A DNA stretch of 41,253 nucleotides from DUZB01 sp964407525 (GCA_964407525.1 CAYOWC010000012.1:1-41253), one strand, 5' to 3'; shown: positions 23,342 to 31,367, counted from the stretch's first letter. Numbers and translations are program-made. The notes: generated by a model not told the origin, from the sequence alone.

Positions 23342-24313
23342 TTACGTAATCTTGATTACGGCCTCAATGATGTCTTCGACCGTTGGAATACAAACCTTTT
23401 CCAGCTCAAGGTTGTATGGAATAGAAGTGTCCAGCCCACAAACACGCGATACAGGACCATCCAGGTCGTCATAGGCTTCTTCCATAATCATGGCTGCGAT
23501 ATCTCCGCCAACGCCACCCCGTTTACAGGCCTCATGCACAATGATCACATTTCCTGTTTTTCTTGCGGATTCCAGGATGGTTTTTTCATCCAGAGGTTTC
23601 AGAGTTCTCAGGTCAACGACTTCAACACTGATGCCTTCTTTTTCGAGAAGTTCTGCGGCTTCCAAACATTTCAAGGTCATATAGGAATAGGTAAGGAGGG
23701 TAACATCATCGCCCTCTTTCTTTACATCTGCTTCGCCCAGGGGAATCGAGAATTCTTCGTCGGGAACCTCTCCTTTGGTCATGTATAGCAGCTTGTGTTC
23801 CAGAAAGATGGTGGGCTGGTTATCCCGTATGGACGAAACCAGCAGACCATAGGCGTCGTAGGGTGTAGAGGGCATGACGAGTTTCAGGCCCGGGATGTGA
23901 TAAAACAGGGCTTCCAGGCTCTGGGAGTGTTGGGCCGCAAGACCGTTTCCTGCGCCGCCCTGTGTCCTCAAAACCATGGGGACCTGTCCCTGACCTCCCG
24001 ACATGAATTCATACTTGGCCGCCTGATTGACGATGGCGTCCATAGGAACAGTGGTGAAATCAACAAACAGAATATCCACGATCGGTCTTGCGCCGGCAAG
24101 GGCTGCACCCACCCCGGCACCTGTAAAGGAGGCTTCGGCCAGAGGCGTATCTATCACCCTCTCTGCCCCGAATTCATCGAAAAGTCCCACCGTAACCTGA
24201 TAGGATCCTCCTCGTTTTCCGATATTTTCTCCCATAACAAAAACCGTGGGATCTCTTCTCATTTCTTCAAAATGTGCTCTATTCAAAGCTTCGCGATACA
24301 TCATTTCAGTCAT
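23342..24313 (-). CDS. 2-oxoacid/acetoin dehydrogenase E1 beta subunit
   Basis: A 323-residue transketolase-like beta subunit. Features are REALNRAHFEEMRRDPTVFVMGEN at the start, then DTPLAEASFTGAGVGAALAG and QAAKYEFMSGGQGQVPMVLR. The C-terminal domain has VDLRTLKPLDEKTILES and VIIVHEACKRGGVGGDIAA. It is closest in style to AcoB/PdhB of acetoin and pyruvate complexes. It follows E1-alpha by 29 bp and precedes E2. Substrate choice between acetoin, pyruvate and branched oxoacids cannot be settled from sequence. Confidence 0.93.
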   Translation of the reverse strand: MTEMMYREALNRAHFEEMRRDPTVFVMGENIGKRGGSYQVTVGLFDEFGAERVIDTPLAEASFTGAGVGAALAGARPIVDILFVDFTTVPMDAIVNQAAKYEFMSGGQGQVPMVLRTQGGAGNGLAAQHSQSLEALFYHIPGLKLVMPSTPYDAYGLLVSSIRDNQPTIFLEHKLLYMTKGEVPDEEFSIPLGEADVKKEGDDVTLLTYSYMTLKCLEAAELLEKEGISVEVVDLRTLKPLDEKTILESARKTGNVIIVHEACKRGGVGGDIAAMIMEEAYDDLDGPVSRVCGLDTSIPYNLELEKVCIPTVEDIIEAVIKIT

Positions 24314-24342
24314 TGTAAACCTCCTTACATTGGTGGCCTTTA

Positions 24343-25341
24343 TCAGTAATTGGGGATGCTTGCCAAAAACTCATCCACCGATGGTTCCGGGCTGTTCTTA
24401 GCGAATTCGATGCCTTCTTCCAGTTCCCGGTCTACTTGTTCTTCTATGGCTTTCAGCTTCTTTTTATTCTTGATTTTTTTCCCTAAAATATCAAGGGGAT
24501 CCTTTGCTTTCCAGGCTGAAAGCACCTCTTGATCCATGTAAAGACCCGGATCATTGACATGATGACCGCCGTGCCGGTAAGTCTTGGCTTCAATGAGGGT
24601 GGGGCCCTCTCCGTTCAACGCCCTTTCCGCAGCGCTCTTGGTAACTTTGTAAACCTCCACCGCGTCATTTCCCTCGACACAAATGCCAGGCATTCCATAG
24701 GCCGGTCCTTTGCAGGCCAGATCGCAGTTTCCAAAGGAACACTCCACCGGCGTGGAGACAGCATAGTGGTTGTTCTCCAGCATGAAAATGACCGGCAAAT
24801 CAAAAGTTGCGGCAAAGTTCATGGACTCGGCAAAAAGGCCCTGGTTGGCAGCACCATCGCTGAAAAAGACAACAACCACCTTCTTTTCTTTCTTGACCTT
24901 GATGCCCATGGCAGCACCGGCGCCTAAAGAAAGACCGGCGCCAACAATACCGTTGGCCCCAAGGTTGTTGTCCTCTTTGCTGAAAATATGCATCGATCCT
25001 CCAAGGCCCTTGCAGTATCCGGTGGCCTTTCCCATGATCTCGGCTACCATTCGCTTAAAATCACCGCCTTTACTGATGCAATGACCGTGGCCACGGTGGG
25101 TACTCACAATAAAGTCATCCCGACTTATGGCTGCGCAGACGCCTGCTGCAATGGCTTCCTCTCCCAGATAGGGATGCAGATAGCCCCGTATGAAACCTTG
25201 TCGATAAAGGTCCATGCATTTGAGCTCAAACTGACGCGTCGCATAAACGTTACGATACATCTGCAAAAGGAGCTCCTGGCTGACACCTTTGGTGGATCCT
25301 TTCTTCTTTACAGCCTCTTTTTGCGGTGATTTTTTACTCAT
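24343..25341 (-). CDS. 2-oxoacid/acetoin dehydrogenase E1 alpha subunit (TPP-binding)
   Basis: A 332-residue thiamine-diphosphate-dependent E1-alpha. The motif STHRGHGHCISKG (80-92) and GKATGYCKGLGGSMHIF (104-120) are strongly AcoA-like. The TPP/Mg motif reads SDGAANQG...LENN (161-191), with Ser in place of the usual first Gly. The phosphorylation-loop region is YRHGGHHVNDPG. A basic N-terminal tail (MSKKSPQKEAVKKKG) is extra. AAGGAGG is 6 nt before the ATG. It heads a six-gene operon (E1-alpha, E1-beta, E2, HAD, aldolase, HAD) and is preceded by a possible leader peptide, a scaffold gap and a GntR-type promoter. Confidence 0.93.
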   Translation of the reverse strand: MSKKSPQKEAVKKKGSTKGVSQELLLQMYRNVYATRQFELKCMDLYRQGFIRGYLHPYLGEEAIAAGVCAAISRDDFIVSTHRGHGHCISKGGDFKRMVAEIMGKATGYCKGLGGSMHIFSKEDNNLGANGIVGAGLSLGAGAAMGIKVKKEKKVVVVFFSDGAANQGLFAESMNFAATFDLPVIFMLENNHYAVSTPVECSFGNCDLACKGPAYGMPGICVEGNDAVEVYKVTKSAAERALNGEGPTLIEAKTYRHGGHHVNDPGLYMDQEVLSAWKAKDPLDILGKKIKNKKKLKAIEEQVDRELEEGIEFAKNSPEPSVDEFLASIPNY

Positions 25342-25352
25342 TTTTTTCCTCC

Positions 25353-25415
25353 TTACGAATTTGGTTCGGGCCGGTAGGACCTGAAAGAGACTTTTTCAAG
25401 GAGCCTATCTTTCAT
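25353..25415 (-). CDS. possible 20-residue leader peptide upstream of E1-alpha
   Basis: On the minus strand an ATG at 25415 opens a 20-codon frame (MKDRLLEK... ending PEPNS) that stops at TAA 25353, 11 nt before the E1-alpha start. A strong GGAGGAG lies 8 nt before this ATG. It sits inside the loop of a hairpin with arms GTAGAT (25435-25440) and ATCTAC (25417-25422). The TAA is directly followed by the E1-alpha ribosome site (TAAGGAGG), a layout that favours translational coupling. The frame could also be chance. Confidence 0.35.
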   Translation of the reverse strand: MKDRLLEKVSFRSYRPEPNS

Positions 25416-25464
25416 CGTAGATCTCCTCCGGGAAATCTACTTGGCAGTTGGTTGGGATGGTAGG

Positions 25465-25564
25465 NNNNNNNNNNNNNNNNNNNNNNNNNNNNNNNNNNNN
25501 NNNNNNNNNNNNNNNNNNNNNNNNNNNNNNNNNNNNNNNNNNNNNNNNNNNNNNNNNNNNNNNN
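25465..25564. other. assembly gap (100 N)
   Basis: Exactly 100 N, the conventional placeholder for a gap of unknown length between contigs. It interrupts the region between the E1-alpha leader and its promoter. On the right flank, TCCACGGAAACGTGGA (25612-25627) forms a perfect 6-bp-stem hairpin. Repeats here may be why the assembly broke. The true distance from promoter to E1-alpha is therefore unknown. Confidence 0.98.
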
Positions 25565-25643
25565 TAGGCTGCCGGACACAAAACATAAAAAACGATCCTA
25601 TCCCATATTTGTCCACGGAAACGTGGATCCAAAAACACCTTTA

Positions 25644-25675
25644 GTACAATATTACAATGTTATTTTATTGGTCAA
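25644..25675 (-). promoter_or_regulatory. predicted promoter and GntR operator of the E1/E2 operon
   Basis: On the minus strand TTGACC (25670-25675) is followed after 18 bp by TATTGT (25646-25651). The -10 box is embedded in GTAATATTGTAC (25644-25655), a near-palindrome centred on AATATT that matches the sites at the gntR, binding-protein and lpd promoters. Confidence 0.55.
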
Positions 25676-25767
25676 GAAAAAAATTGACAATTCTCAATAT
25701 GGATTTTTTGCTTTTACCATGGTGCCCCCTGACAGCATATCTTATCTTTAGCTTGGTTTGTTTTACC

Positions 25768-25799
25768 TTGACAATGAATTAATGTAGTAATATTACACA
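25768..25799 (+). promoter_or_regulatory. predicted promoter and autoregulatory operator of gntR
   Basis: TTGACA (25768-25773), a 17-bp spacer, then TATTAC (25791-25796). The -10 box is the right half of the perfect 10-bp palindrome GTAATATTAC (25787-25796), which fits the general GntR operator pattern GT-Nx-TA-Nx-AC. Bound regulator would cover the -10 box and repress. Confidence 0.6.
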
Positions 25800-25877
25800 A
25801 ATACAACTGAGATTAAACAGAGGGTAAAGAAAAGGGTGAATTACGATTCAATCGTGACCCCAAGGCAGGTGAAACCA

Positions 25878-26606
25878 ATGGTGATAGACCAACAATCCAA
25901 AGTTCCCCTTTACTACCAATTGAAGGAAGAACTTAAAAAAAAGATTCTGAAAGGGGAGTTCCAGGAAGGCGATCTCCTTCCTTCAGAGCGAGAGTTTAAG
26001 GAACGATACGACATCTCATCCACTACCATACGGCGGGCTCTCAATGACCTTGTCCACGAGAATTTCCTGGAAAGGAAGGCCGGTAAAGGTACCTTTGTAC
26101 GCATGGGCAAGGTAAAACGAGACCTGAGAAAAGTCCTCGGTTTTACCCAGAACATGAAGGAGATGGGACTTGTCCCCACAACGCAGGTCTTGAGCAAGAA
26201 GGTCATTTCGGCCAATACCTTTTCTATAGAGCGGATGGGCTTGAAAAAAGGAGACAAGATTGTCAAACTTGAGCGATTGCGCCTGGCCAATGACGTTCCC
26301 ATGATGTTGGAGACCAGGTATATTCGCACAGATCTCTGCCCGGGGATCCAGAAAGAAGAATTATCCTCCTCCCTGTGGAAGGTCTTTGAAACCGTGTACG
26401 GGTGCAAGCCCTTCAGACACTCCCAAAACCTAAGGATTGCAAAGATAACGGGGGTTTCGGCTTCATCGCTGGGACTTGAGGATGGGACACTGATCTTCCT
26501 CATTAAAGGAACTACCTACCTGGAAAACGGCCAGGCCATAGAATGCGAGGAGTCTCTTTATCGAAGTGATAAGTACGATTTAGCCTTTGAAGCCATTGTC
26601 GATTAA
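25878..26606 (+). CDS. GntR-family regulator with UTRA domain (HutC subfamily)
   Basis: A 242-residue regulator. ATG at 25878 (AGGT 7 nt upstream) gives the usual short N-terminus before SKVPLYYQLKEEL; an alternative GTG at 25836 would add 14 residues. The winged helix (about 8-75) has the hallmark LLPSEREFKERYDISSTTIR, then RALNDL and KAGKGTFV. The UTRA ligand domain (about 95-240) has LERLRLANDVPMMLETRYI and the ending EESLYRSDKYDLAFEAIVD. These proteins bind sugar phosphates or other metabolites. It sits at the centre of three operons whose promoters share an AATATT-centred dyad with its own, so it is probably their common repressor. It converges with the VOC gene and shares stop-codon bases with it. 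Confidence 0.93.
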   Translation: MVIDQQSKVPLYYQLKEELKKKILKGEFQEGDLLPSEREFKERYDISSTTIRRALNDLVHENFLERKAGKGTFVRMGKVKRDLRKVLGFTQNMKEMGLVPTTQVLSKKVISANTFSIERMGLKKGDKIVKLERLRLANDVPMMLETRYIRTDLCPGIQKEELSSSLWKVFETVYGCKPFRHSQNLRIAKITGVSASSLGLEDGTLIFLIKGTTYLENGQAIECEESLYRSDKYDLAFEAIVD

Positions 26607-27037
26607 GTCATCTTCTGATATATCTCGATAATAACGTTGTCCGGACCCTTGAAATAGGTAATTTTGGGACCGTTTTCCCTAGCGACCATGGGTGGCGCGT
26701 TAAATCGATACCCAAGTCCTTTGATCCTTTCGTATTCTTTATCCACATCATCCACCAAAAACGCCAGGTGTGTCAAACCAATGGCGTCCTGTTTTATATA
26801 GGATTCCCGCTCATTCTGGTCTGCGGTCTTGTAGGCCAACAATTCGATTCTCAGGTTGCTTTTTGTCAGCATGACCACATCAAGAAAGGCGTTTTCCACA
26901 TCAACGATGCGGCTGATTTTTTCCCCTTCGTTGTGAGAGCGGTATTCTTCTTCCATCTCCATGACTTCCGTGTAAAATCGAGCTGATGCCTCAAGATCTT
27001 TTACTCCCACGCCAACATGCAAAAAACTCTCTATCAT
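26603..27037 (-). CDS. VOC-family protein (glyoxalase/methylmalonyl-CoA epimerase-like)
   Basis: A 144-residue vicinal-oxygen-chelate protein with two beta-alpha-beta-beta-beta modules. All four metal positions are present: His7 (LHVGVGV), Glu65 (RIELLAY), His90 (LTHLAFLVDD) and Glu138 (VIIEIY). It is therefore probably an active metalloenzyme: an epimerase, lyase or isomerase of a small oxygenated metabolite. MIESFLHVGVGVKDLEAS recalls methylmalonyl-CoA epimerases and lactoylglutathione lyases. GGAGAAGG precedes the ATG. Its stop codon overlaps that of the GntR gene by 3 bp on the opposite strand. It might act on a sugar-derived ketone in the same pathway; this is inferred from position only. 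Confidence 0.87.
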   Translation of the reverse strand: MIESFLHVGVGVKDLEASARFYTEVMEMEEEYRSHNEGEKISRIVDVENAFLDVVMLTKSNLRIELLAYKTADQNERESYIKQDAIGLTHLAFLVDDVDKEYERIKGLGYRFNAPPMVARENGPKITYFKGPDNVIIEIYQKMT

Positions 27038-27112
27038 GGTTCCTTCTCCAAATTAATATGGGTTAAGTAGATTCCAATGAACTCCCGATCCACCTTTACT
27101 GTATATTTAAAA

Positions 27113-27155
27113 GTTGCAATTAGCATTTACATAGCCGTTAGCTTAAAGCTTCCAA
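27113..27155. repeat. TIR-type dispersed element (partial copy C)
   Basis: GTTGCAATTAGCATTTACAT is followed by AGCCGTTAGCTTAAAGCTTC, matching the end sequence of the elements at 14780-14940 and 29085-29252. No second end is evident, so it looks like a remnant. It lies in the 448-bp gap 27038-27485, which otherwise contains the binding-protein promoter and its 5' leader, and no gene. Confidence 0.5.
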
Positions 27156-27304
27156 AATACACATATAGCAGAATACGTTCCCCTTAACTTATGGGTTACA
27201 CCCCCAATTCTTACAGAGTAGTATCAATCATTTCCGATACATATGAGCGATGTTCATCCCCATGGCCTGATTTATTTTTTTTTGCGGAAGCAGGCAATTC
27301 TCCC

Positions 27305-27335
27305 TTGACAACCTAATAACGTCATAATATTACTA
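27305..27335 (+). promoter_or_regulatory. predicted promoter and GntR operator of the ABC2/kinase operon
   Basis: TTGACA (27305-27310), a 17-bp spacer, then TATTAC (27328-27333), the same -35, spacer and -10 as the gntR promoter. The -10 overlaps the palindrome TAATATTA (27326-27333). The leader to the start codon is about 145 nt and contains a GC-rich stem (CCCGACC...GGGCCGGG near 27415-27432) flanked by AGAATGA and TCATTCT; its role is unknown. Confidence 0.6.
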
Positions 27336-27485
27336 TATTCCTAAAAATCAACTTTTTTATGGGGGTAAAATTAGAAAAGCGCAGTTCGGTTTTTTGTTTT
27401 GGAGGGAGAATGAGCCCGACCGGCGGGCCGGGAAGATCTCTTTATCATTCTTAAACCTTTAACTTGCAGAAAAGGAGGGTACGTA

Positions 27486-29024
27486 ATGGACTTAACTCGT
27501 CGTGAGGTACTGAAAAAACTCGGTCTTGGAGGTATGGTTTTGGTGGGCGGTTCCATTGTGAAATCGCCTCTGACCAAGAGTCAGCTGGCCCATGCATCGG
27601 ACGACCAGAAATGGAAACAGTTCTCCGGTTCAAAAATCGTGTTCATGTCTGAAGATACCCCGCCCACCGCGGCCATCAAGTCTAAGGTGAAAGGGTTCAT
27701 AGATCTCACGGGCATCGACATCGAGATCATCGAAGAGCATCTGGACATCGTTGCTGAAAAAGTTGGCATCGACGTGAGGGGTAGAAAAGGGGCCTACGCC
27801 TGTTTCTATTCACAGGACAAACCGATTGGCGCCCCCTTCTATAAGCATGCCTCAGACCTTCGTACCTTCGAGAAGGATGCCAGCCTGCCCAAGGTCCCCA
27901 ACGGAGTGGGGAACGATGTGTGGCTGAACCGCTTTCTGGACATCACCGGGCGCTTCTTCGGCGATTCCAACATAGCCGCCTATCCTTACGATAATGCCGT
28001 GGCGGTCATGATGTACCGGAAAGATCTGTTCGAAAAATACTCCCCTAATTTTGAAGCCGAATATGGGAAACCCCTGGTGTACAACAGAGACACCACGTGG
28101 AAAGACGTCCTGGATATCTGCAAGTTCTTCAAAAATGCCAAGTTTCCCGACGTAAAATACGGCATAGCCCTCCAGGGTCGAGAAGGATGGGGCGGCCAGC
28201 TCGATTATCAGCGGGTCTCTTACGCCAACGGCATGTGGCTGGAATGGGATTTTGATGACTATTTCGGCAGCAACAAGCCTGGCCCCTGCAAATGGGGGGA
28301 CGAGCAGTCCATCATGACCATGGGTAACTATAGCGAACTCATGAAATATGCCCATCCCGACTCCCTCACCAACGACTGGTCGGGCGCCAACACAGCCTAT
28401 ATTACAGGGCTTGCGGCCATGCAGCCCCAGTACGGTGAATTTGCGGCGGTAGTGGAAGACCCCAGTCAGTCCAAGGCGGCCGGCGGCCGTACAGTGTATG
28501 ACCTCTGCCCCAAGGGAGATCCCGCATGGATCGCCGGCAATGGCAAGGCCGTCAACGGCACCAACGTTGGTATCGGCGGCATCGCCATTAATCGATGGGC
28601 CAAAAAGGACCTGCAGAAGGCGGCCTACCTCTTCGCACTCTGGTCCACTTCCCACGATACCCAGTACATGGTTCTAAAGGATGTGGGTGGCACCCCCACG
28701 CGGAAATCGGTCTTTGAGATGCCGGACGTGAAAAAGGCATTTGACCGGAAAACCGCTCCCATGAAGACGCTGCCCAAGCCGATCGAGATGGAAAAAGGCG
28801 TGATGGTAGATAAAGTACCCCTGATGCCCAATGCCCTCACCTACGGCCCCATCCTGGAAAGTATCTGGAAGCCGATGCTTGTAGTGGGACCCAAGGTGGT
28901 GAAGTTCAACGAGTACATTCAGATTCAGACTTCGGAAATCCATAAATGCGTCAGCGACCTCAAGTCTCCTAAAGAGGCCTGTGATGCCATAAAGAAAAAA
29001 ACCGACAGGCTTTATCGCGTGTAA
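27486..29024 (+). CDS. Tat-exported extracellular solute-binding protein (ABC transporter 2)
   Basis: A 512-residue family-1-type binding protein. The N-terminus MDLTRREVLKKLGLGGMVLV is a twin-arginine signal (Arg5-Arg6, consensus T-R-R-x-V-L-K) followed by a mild hydrophobic stretch and a likely cut near HAS (about 37). The mature part carries KIVFMSEDTPPTAAIKSK, DIEIIEEHLD and long binding-lobe segments rich in Trp and Tyr (WGGQLDYQRV, WLEWDFDDYFG). AAAGGAGGG precedes the ATG. Tat export implies folding before export, unlike the Sec-exported binder of transporter 1. An intrinsic terminator follows the gene, which should keep binder mRNA above permease mRNA. The ligand is unknown; downstream FGGY kinases argue for a polyol or ketose. 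Confidence 0.92.
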   Translation: MDLTRREVLKKLGLGGMVLVGGSIVKSPLTKSQLAHASDDQKWKQFSGSKIVFMSEDTPPTAAIKSKVKGFIDLTGIDIEIIEEHLDIVAEKVGIDVRGRKGAYACFYSQDKPIGAPFYKHASDLRTFEKDASLPKVPNGVGNDVWLNRFLDITGRFFGDSNIAAYPYDNAVAVMMYRKDLFEKYSPNFEAEYGKPLVYNRDTTWKDVLDICKFFKNAKFPDVKYGIALQGREGWGGQLDYQRVSYANGMWLEWDFDDYFGSNKPGPCKWGDEQSIMTMGNYSELMKYAHPDSLTNDWSGANTAYITGLAAMQPQYGEFAAVVEDPSQSKAAGGRTVYDLCPKGDPAWIAGNGKAVNGTNVGIGGIAINRWAKKDLQKAAYLFALWSTSHDTQYMVLKDVGGTPTRKSVFEMPDVKKAFDRKTAPMKTLPKPIEMEKGVMVDKVPLMPNALTYGPILESIWKPMLVVGPKVVKFNEYIQIQTSEIHKCVSDLKSPKEACDAIKKKTDRLYRV

Positions 29025-29037
29025 GGTTTGATTCCGG

Positions 29038-29075
29038 GCTGAACCGGGACCCTTCGGGCCCTGGTTCAGCTTTTT
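29038..29075 (+). terminator. intrinsic terminator after the binding-protein gene
   Basis: GCTGAACCGGGACCC and GGGCCCTGGTTCAGC form a long, nearly perfect stem around a TTC loop, directly followed by TTTTT. It lies 14 bp after the binding-protein stop and before the permease genes. It probably ends most transcripts and lets a fraction read through. Confidence 0.85.
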
Positions 29076-29084
29076 ATTGTTACT

Positions 29085-29252
29085 TAAAAAATGCAATTAG
29101 CGGTTAGCCGTTAGCTATTAGGAATACAATTTCAAACATTTACGGTGAAATAGGACAGCATCAAAAAGTGATGCCTCGACTAGGAATAGGCCATGCAAAT
29201 ACTTGATAACTTTAAGCTAACGGCTAATAGCTAAAAGCTAATTGCATTTTTT
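29085..29252. repeat. TIR-type dispersed element (copy B)
   Basis: Starts AAAAAATGCAATTAGCGGTT, then AGCCGTTAGC, and ends AGCTAAAAGCTAATTGCATT with TTTT. These ends are inverted repeats of each other over about 30 bp. It is inverted relative to copy A at 14780-14940 and shares the inner words GCATCAAAAAGTG and CATGCAAAT. It fills most of the spacer between the terminator and the first permease gene and contains no ORF. Confidence 0.7.
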
Positions 29253-29293
29253 GGTGTTAAATAACAACTGTCAAATTCTATGAGAGATTGATT

Positions 29294-30286
29294 ATGGCCC
29301 ATCCGAAAGAAGAAACAATGAGCCCTCCTCCGCCCTTGTACCAGGGAGACGGCCCGAATAAAGGATTGTTTGACAAAATAAAAGGGCTGCTCCCTTTTCA
29401 TATGTGGCTCATGCTGCCAACCATCATTGTGCTGGCAGTGATTACCATCTATCCCTTCATCTGGATGGTGGTCATGAGTTTCAAAGAGACCGCCATGGAC
29501 CCCGGAGAGACGGATATATGGGTCGGTCTGTACAACTACGTACGACTTCTCGACGATGAGCCGTTCCTCAACGGTGTCAAACTACTTGTCTGGTATTTTA
29601 TCCTCTGCCTGTCCATTGAGATGATCGTGGGGACAAGCGTTGCCATGCTCATCAACAATGCAAAATTCGAAAATGTCTTCATTGTTATTTTCGTCATGCC
29701 GATGATGGTGGCTCCTATCGTGGTGGGGTATCTTTTCCGATTCCTTTATAATGTTTCTTTCGGCTGGGGGTATTGGTTTCTCAAATCCACCGGCCTCATG
29801 GGCGGGGAGACCATCCTGGCGAATGCCAAGCCATGGCTCTTGCCATTTATGCCCTCCACTGCGTTCATGGCAGTGGTGGCGGCGGATGTGTGGGAGTGGA
29901 CCCCGTTGATCATACTCATCGTCCTGGCAGGCCTCAAGGCGGTGCCCCAGGATCAACTGGAAGCCGCCCGGGTGGACGGGGCCGGCCCTGTGCGCACGTT
30001 TCTGGAGGTGACACTGCCCAATATCAAAGGCGTGCTGCTTATTGCCGTTGTGGTACGCTTCATGGACAACGTCCGTTTGATTGATCTCATCTATGTCCTG
30101 ACGAAGGGAGGCCCTGCGGATACGACCAAGATCCTTCCCTTTTATCTGTATAATGTTTCTTTCCGCTATTTCGAGTTCGGAAGGGGAGCGGCTATCGGGT
30201 TTATCCTGCTGCTCTTCACGATCCTCATGGGCATGTTTTTTGTAAATGTAGTTTTTAAGAAGAAGGAGGTGGGCAACAATGGCTGA
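29294..30286 (+). CDS. carbohydrate ABC transporter permease, MalF/UgpA type (transporter 2)
   Basis: A 330-residue permease. ATG at 29294 (GAGAG upstream) is preferred to the TTG two codons earlier. The first helix (MWLMLPTIIVLAVITIYPFI) follows a cytoplasmic tail of about 40 residues rich in Pro, and five further helices are evident. The EAA loop is LEAARVDGAGPVRTFLEVTL, followed by PNIKGV. It overlaps the next permease gene by 8 bp, so the two are coupled. Together they form the channel of transporter 2. Confidence 0.92.
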   Translation: MAHPKEETMSPPPPLYQGDGPNKGLFDKIKGLLPFHMWLMLPTIIVLAVITIYPFIWMVVMSFKETAMDPGETDIWVGLYNYVRLLDDEPFLNGVKLLVWYFILCLSIEMIVGTSVAMLINNAKFENVFIVIFVMPMMVAPIVVGYLFRFLYNVSFGWGYWFLKSTGLMGGETILANAKPWLLPFMPSTAFMAVVAADVWEWTPLIILIVLAGLKAVPQDQLEAARVDGAGPVRTFLEVTLPNIKGVLLIAVVVRFMDNVRLIDLIYVLTKGGPADTTKILPFYLYNVSFRYFEFGRGAAIGFILLLFTILMGMFFVNVVFKKKEVGNNG

Positions 30287-31181
30287 AGCAGAACTGGTCA
30301 GCAGGGCGGCGAAGAGAAAAAGGGCCTTCTGGCGGACCATCATGTACGTGGCCATCGCCGCTTTTTTCCTCTGGACGGTCCTTCCCCTGCTTATTATGGT
30401 CCTGTCCTCTTTAAAGGAACTCCGGGACGCATTTCAGATCCCGGCCATCGGCGACTGGGCCGGGGCCTTTGAGAAAATGTTTAATTTTACCCCCACCTTA
30501 CGTCATTATCACAACTTGTTTTTTGAAGAACATTTTCTTACCTATATCGTCAACAGCATCGTTGCCGCAGGCAGCGCATCCGTCATCTCCGTAGCCTTCG
30601 GGGCCCTGGCCGCCTATGGTCTGGCACGGGGCAAAATCAGAGGAGAGAAGCATCTTTCCTTCTGGATCCTCTCCACCCGTATGGCGCCCGTTGTCGCGGT
30701 TATGGTGCCCCTCTATTCTATCTTTACCGGCCTGGGGCTTCTTGAGGCTCTCCGGGGGAGAAACCTGGTGGGGCTGATTCTGGCCTATACTACCTTTGAT
30801 CTGCCTTTCGCCGTGTGGTTCATGAGGAGTTTTTTTGAGGACATTCCGGTGGAGGTGGAGGAAGCGGCCAAGGTGGACGGATGTTCCAACATCAAGGCCT
30901 TTTACAAGGTCATCCTGCCCCTGGCCATGCCGGGGATCGTAGCAGCCCTGATCCTCTGTCTGGTATTTTCCTGGAATGACTTCATCTTTGCCAGTGTCTT
31001 CGGGCAGCAGGGCGCCAAGACCCTTCCTGTTGCCACTGCGGAGCTGCACAGTACAGTGGCCATCCAGTGGGGCGGAATCATGGCCGCCGGGACCATTCTC
31101 ATCACCCCCATGCTATTCTTAGGGCTGCTGGTGAAGAAATACCTGGTACAGGGAATGACCATGGGCGCTGTAAGACAGTAA
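30279..31181 (+). CDS. carbohydrate ABC transporter permease, MalG/UgpE type (transporter 2)
   Basis: A 300-residue permease. AAGGAGG in the end of the previous gene serves as its ribosome site. The first helix is IMYVAIAAFFLWTVLPLLIM, and five more follow. The EAA loop is EEAAKVDGCSNIKAFYKVIL, followed by PLAMPG. It pairs with the MalF-type permease encoded just upstream. The 228-bp stretch between this gene and the ATPase gene holds an inverted repeat and no gene. Confidence 0.92.
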   Translation: MAEAELVSRAAKRKRAFWRTIMYVAIAAFFLWTVLPLLIMVLSSLKELRDAFQIPAIGDWAGAFEKMFNFTPTLRHYHNLFFEEHFLTYIVNSIVAAGSASVISVAFGALAAYGLARGKIRGEKHLSFWILSTRMAPVVAVMVPLYSIFTGLGLLEALRGRNLVGLILAYTTFDLPFAVWFMRSFFEDIPVEVEEAAKVDGCSNIKAFYKVILPLAMPGIVAALILCLVFSWNDFIFASVFGQQGAKTLPVATAELHSTVAIQWGGIMAAGTILITPMLFLGLLVKKYLVQGMTMGAVRQ

Positions 31182-31235
31182 TGAAAGATATTGGGTACTG
31201 GGTATTTGAGATTTGAGGTAAAAGTTACCATCCTT

Positions 31236-31367
31236 ATGAACGTCCAACATCGAACGTTTAACATCGAATGATGAACGGGGTGGAGAAAAAGATTCAGTCT
31301 TTAATTATTAAACAATGGTTCTTTTCATTCGATGTTCAATGTTGGGCGTTCGATGTTGGACGTTCAT
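31236..31367. repeat. imperfect inverted repeat built from GTTCGATGTTG-like units
   Basis: The left arm 31236-31270 (ATGAACGTCCAACATCGAAC...) pairs with 31326-31367 (...GTTCGATGTTGGACGTTCAT). The right arm has one extra short unit. The arms are made of degenerate 10-11-bp units. The right arm is open in one frame and falsely extends the ATPase gene upstream. This is a non-coding dispersed-type repeat. Confidence 0.65.

Noticed and set aside
25405..25638. 77-codon frame across the assembly gap
   Set aside because: Passes through 100 N and a palindromic repeat, so it has no evidential value.
27336..27485. Long leader before the binding-protein gene considered as a riboswitch
   Set aside because: A GC-rich stem is present, but no conserved core of a known riboswitch class can be recognised.
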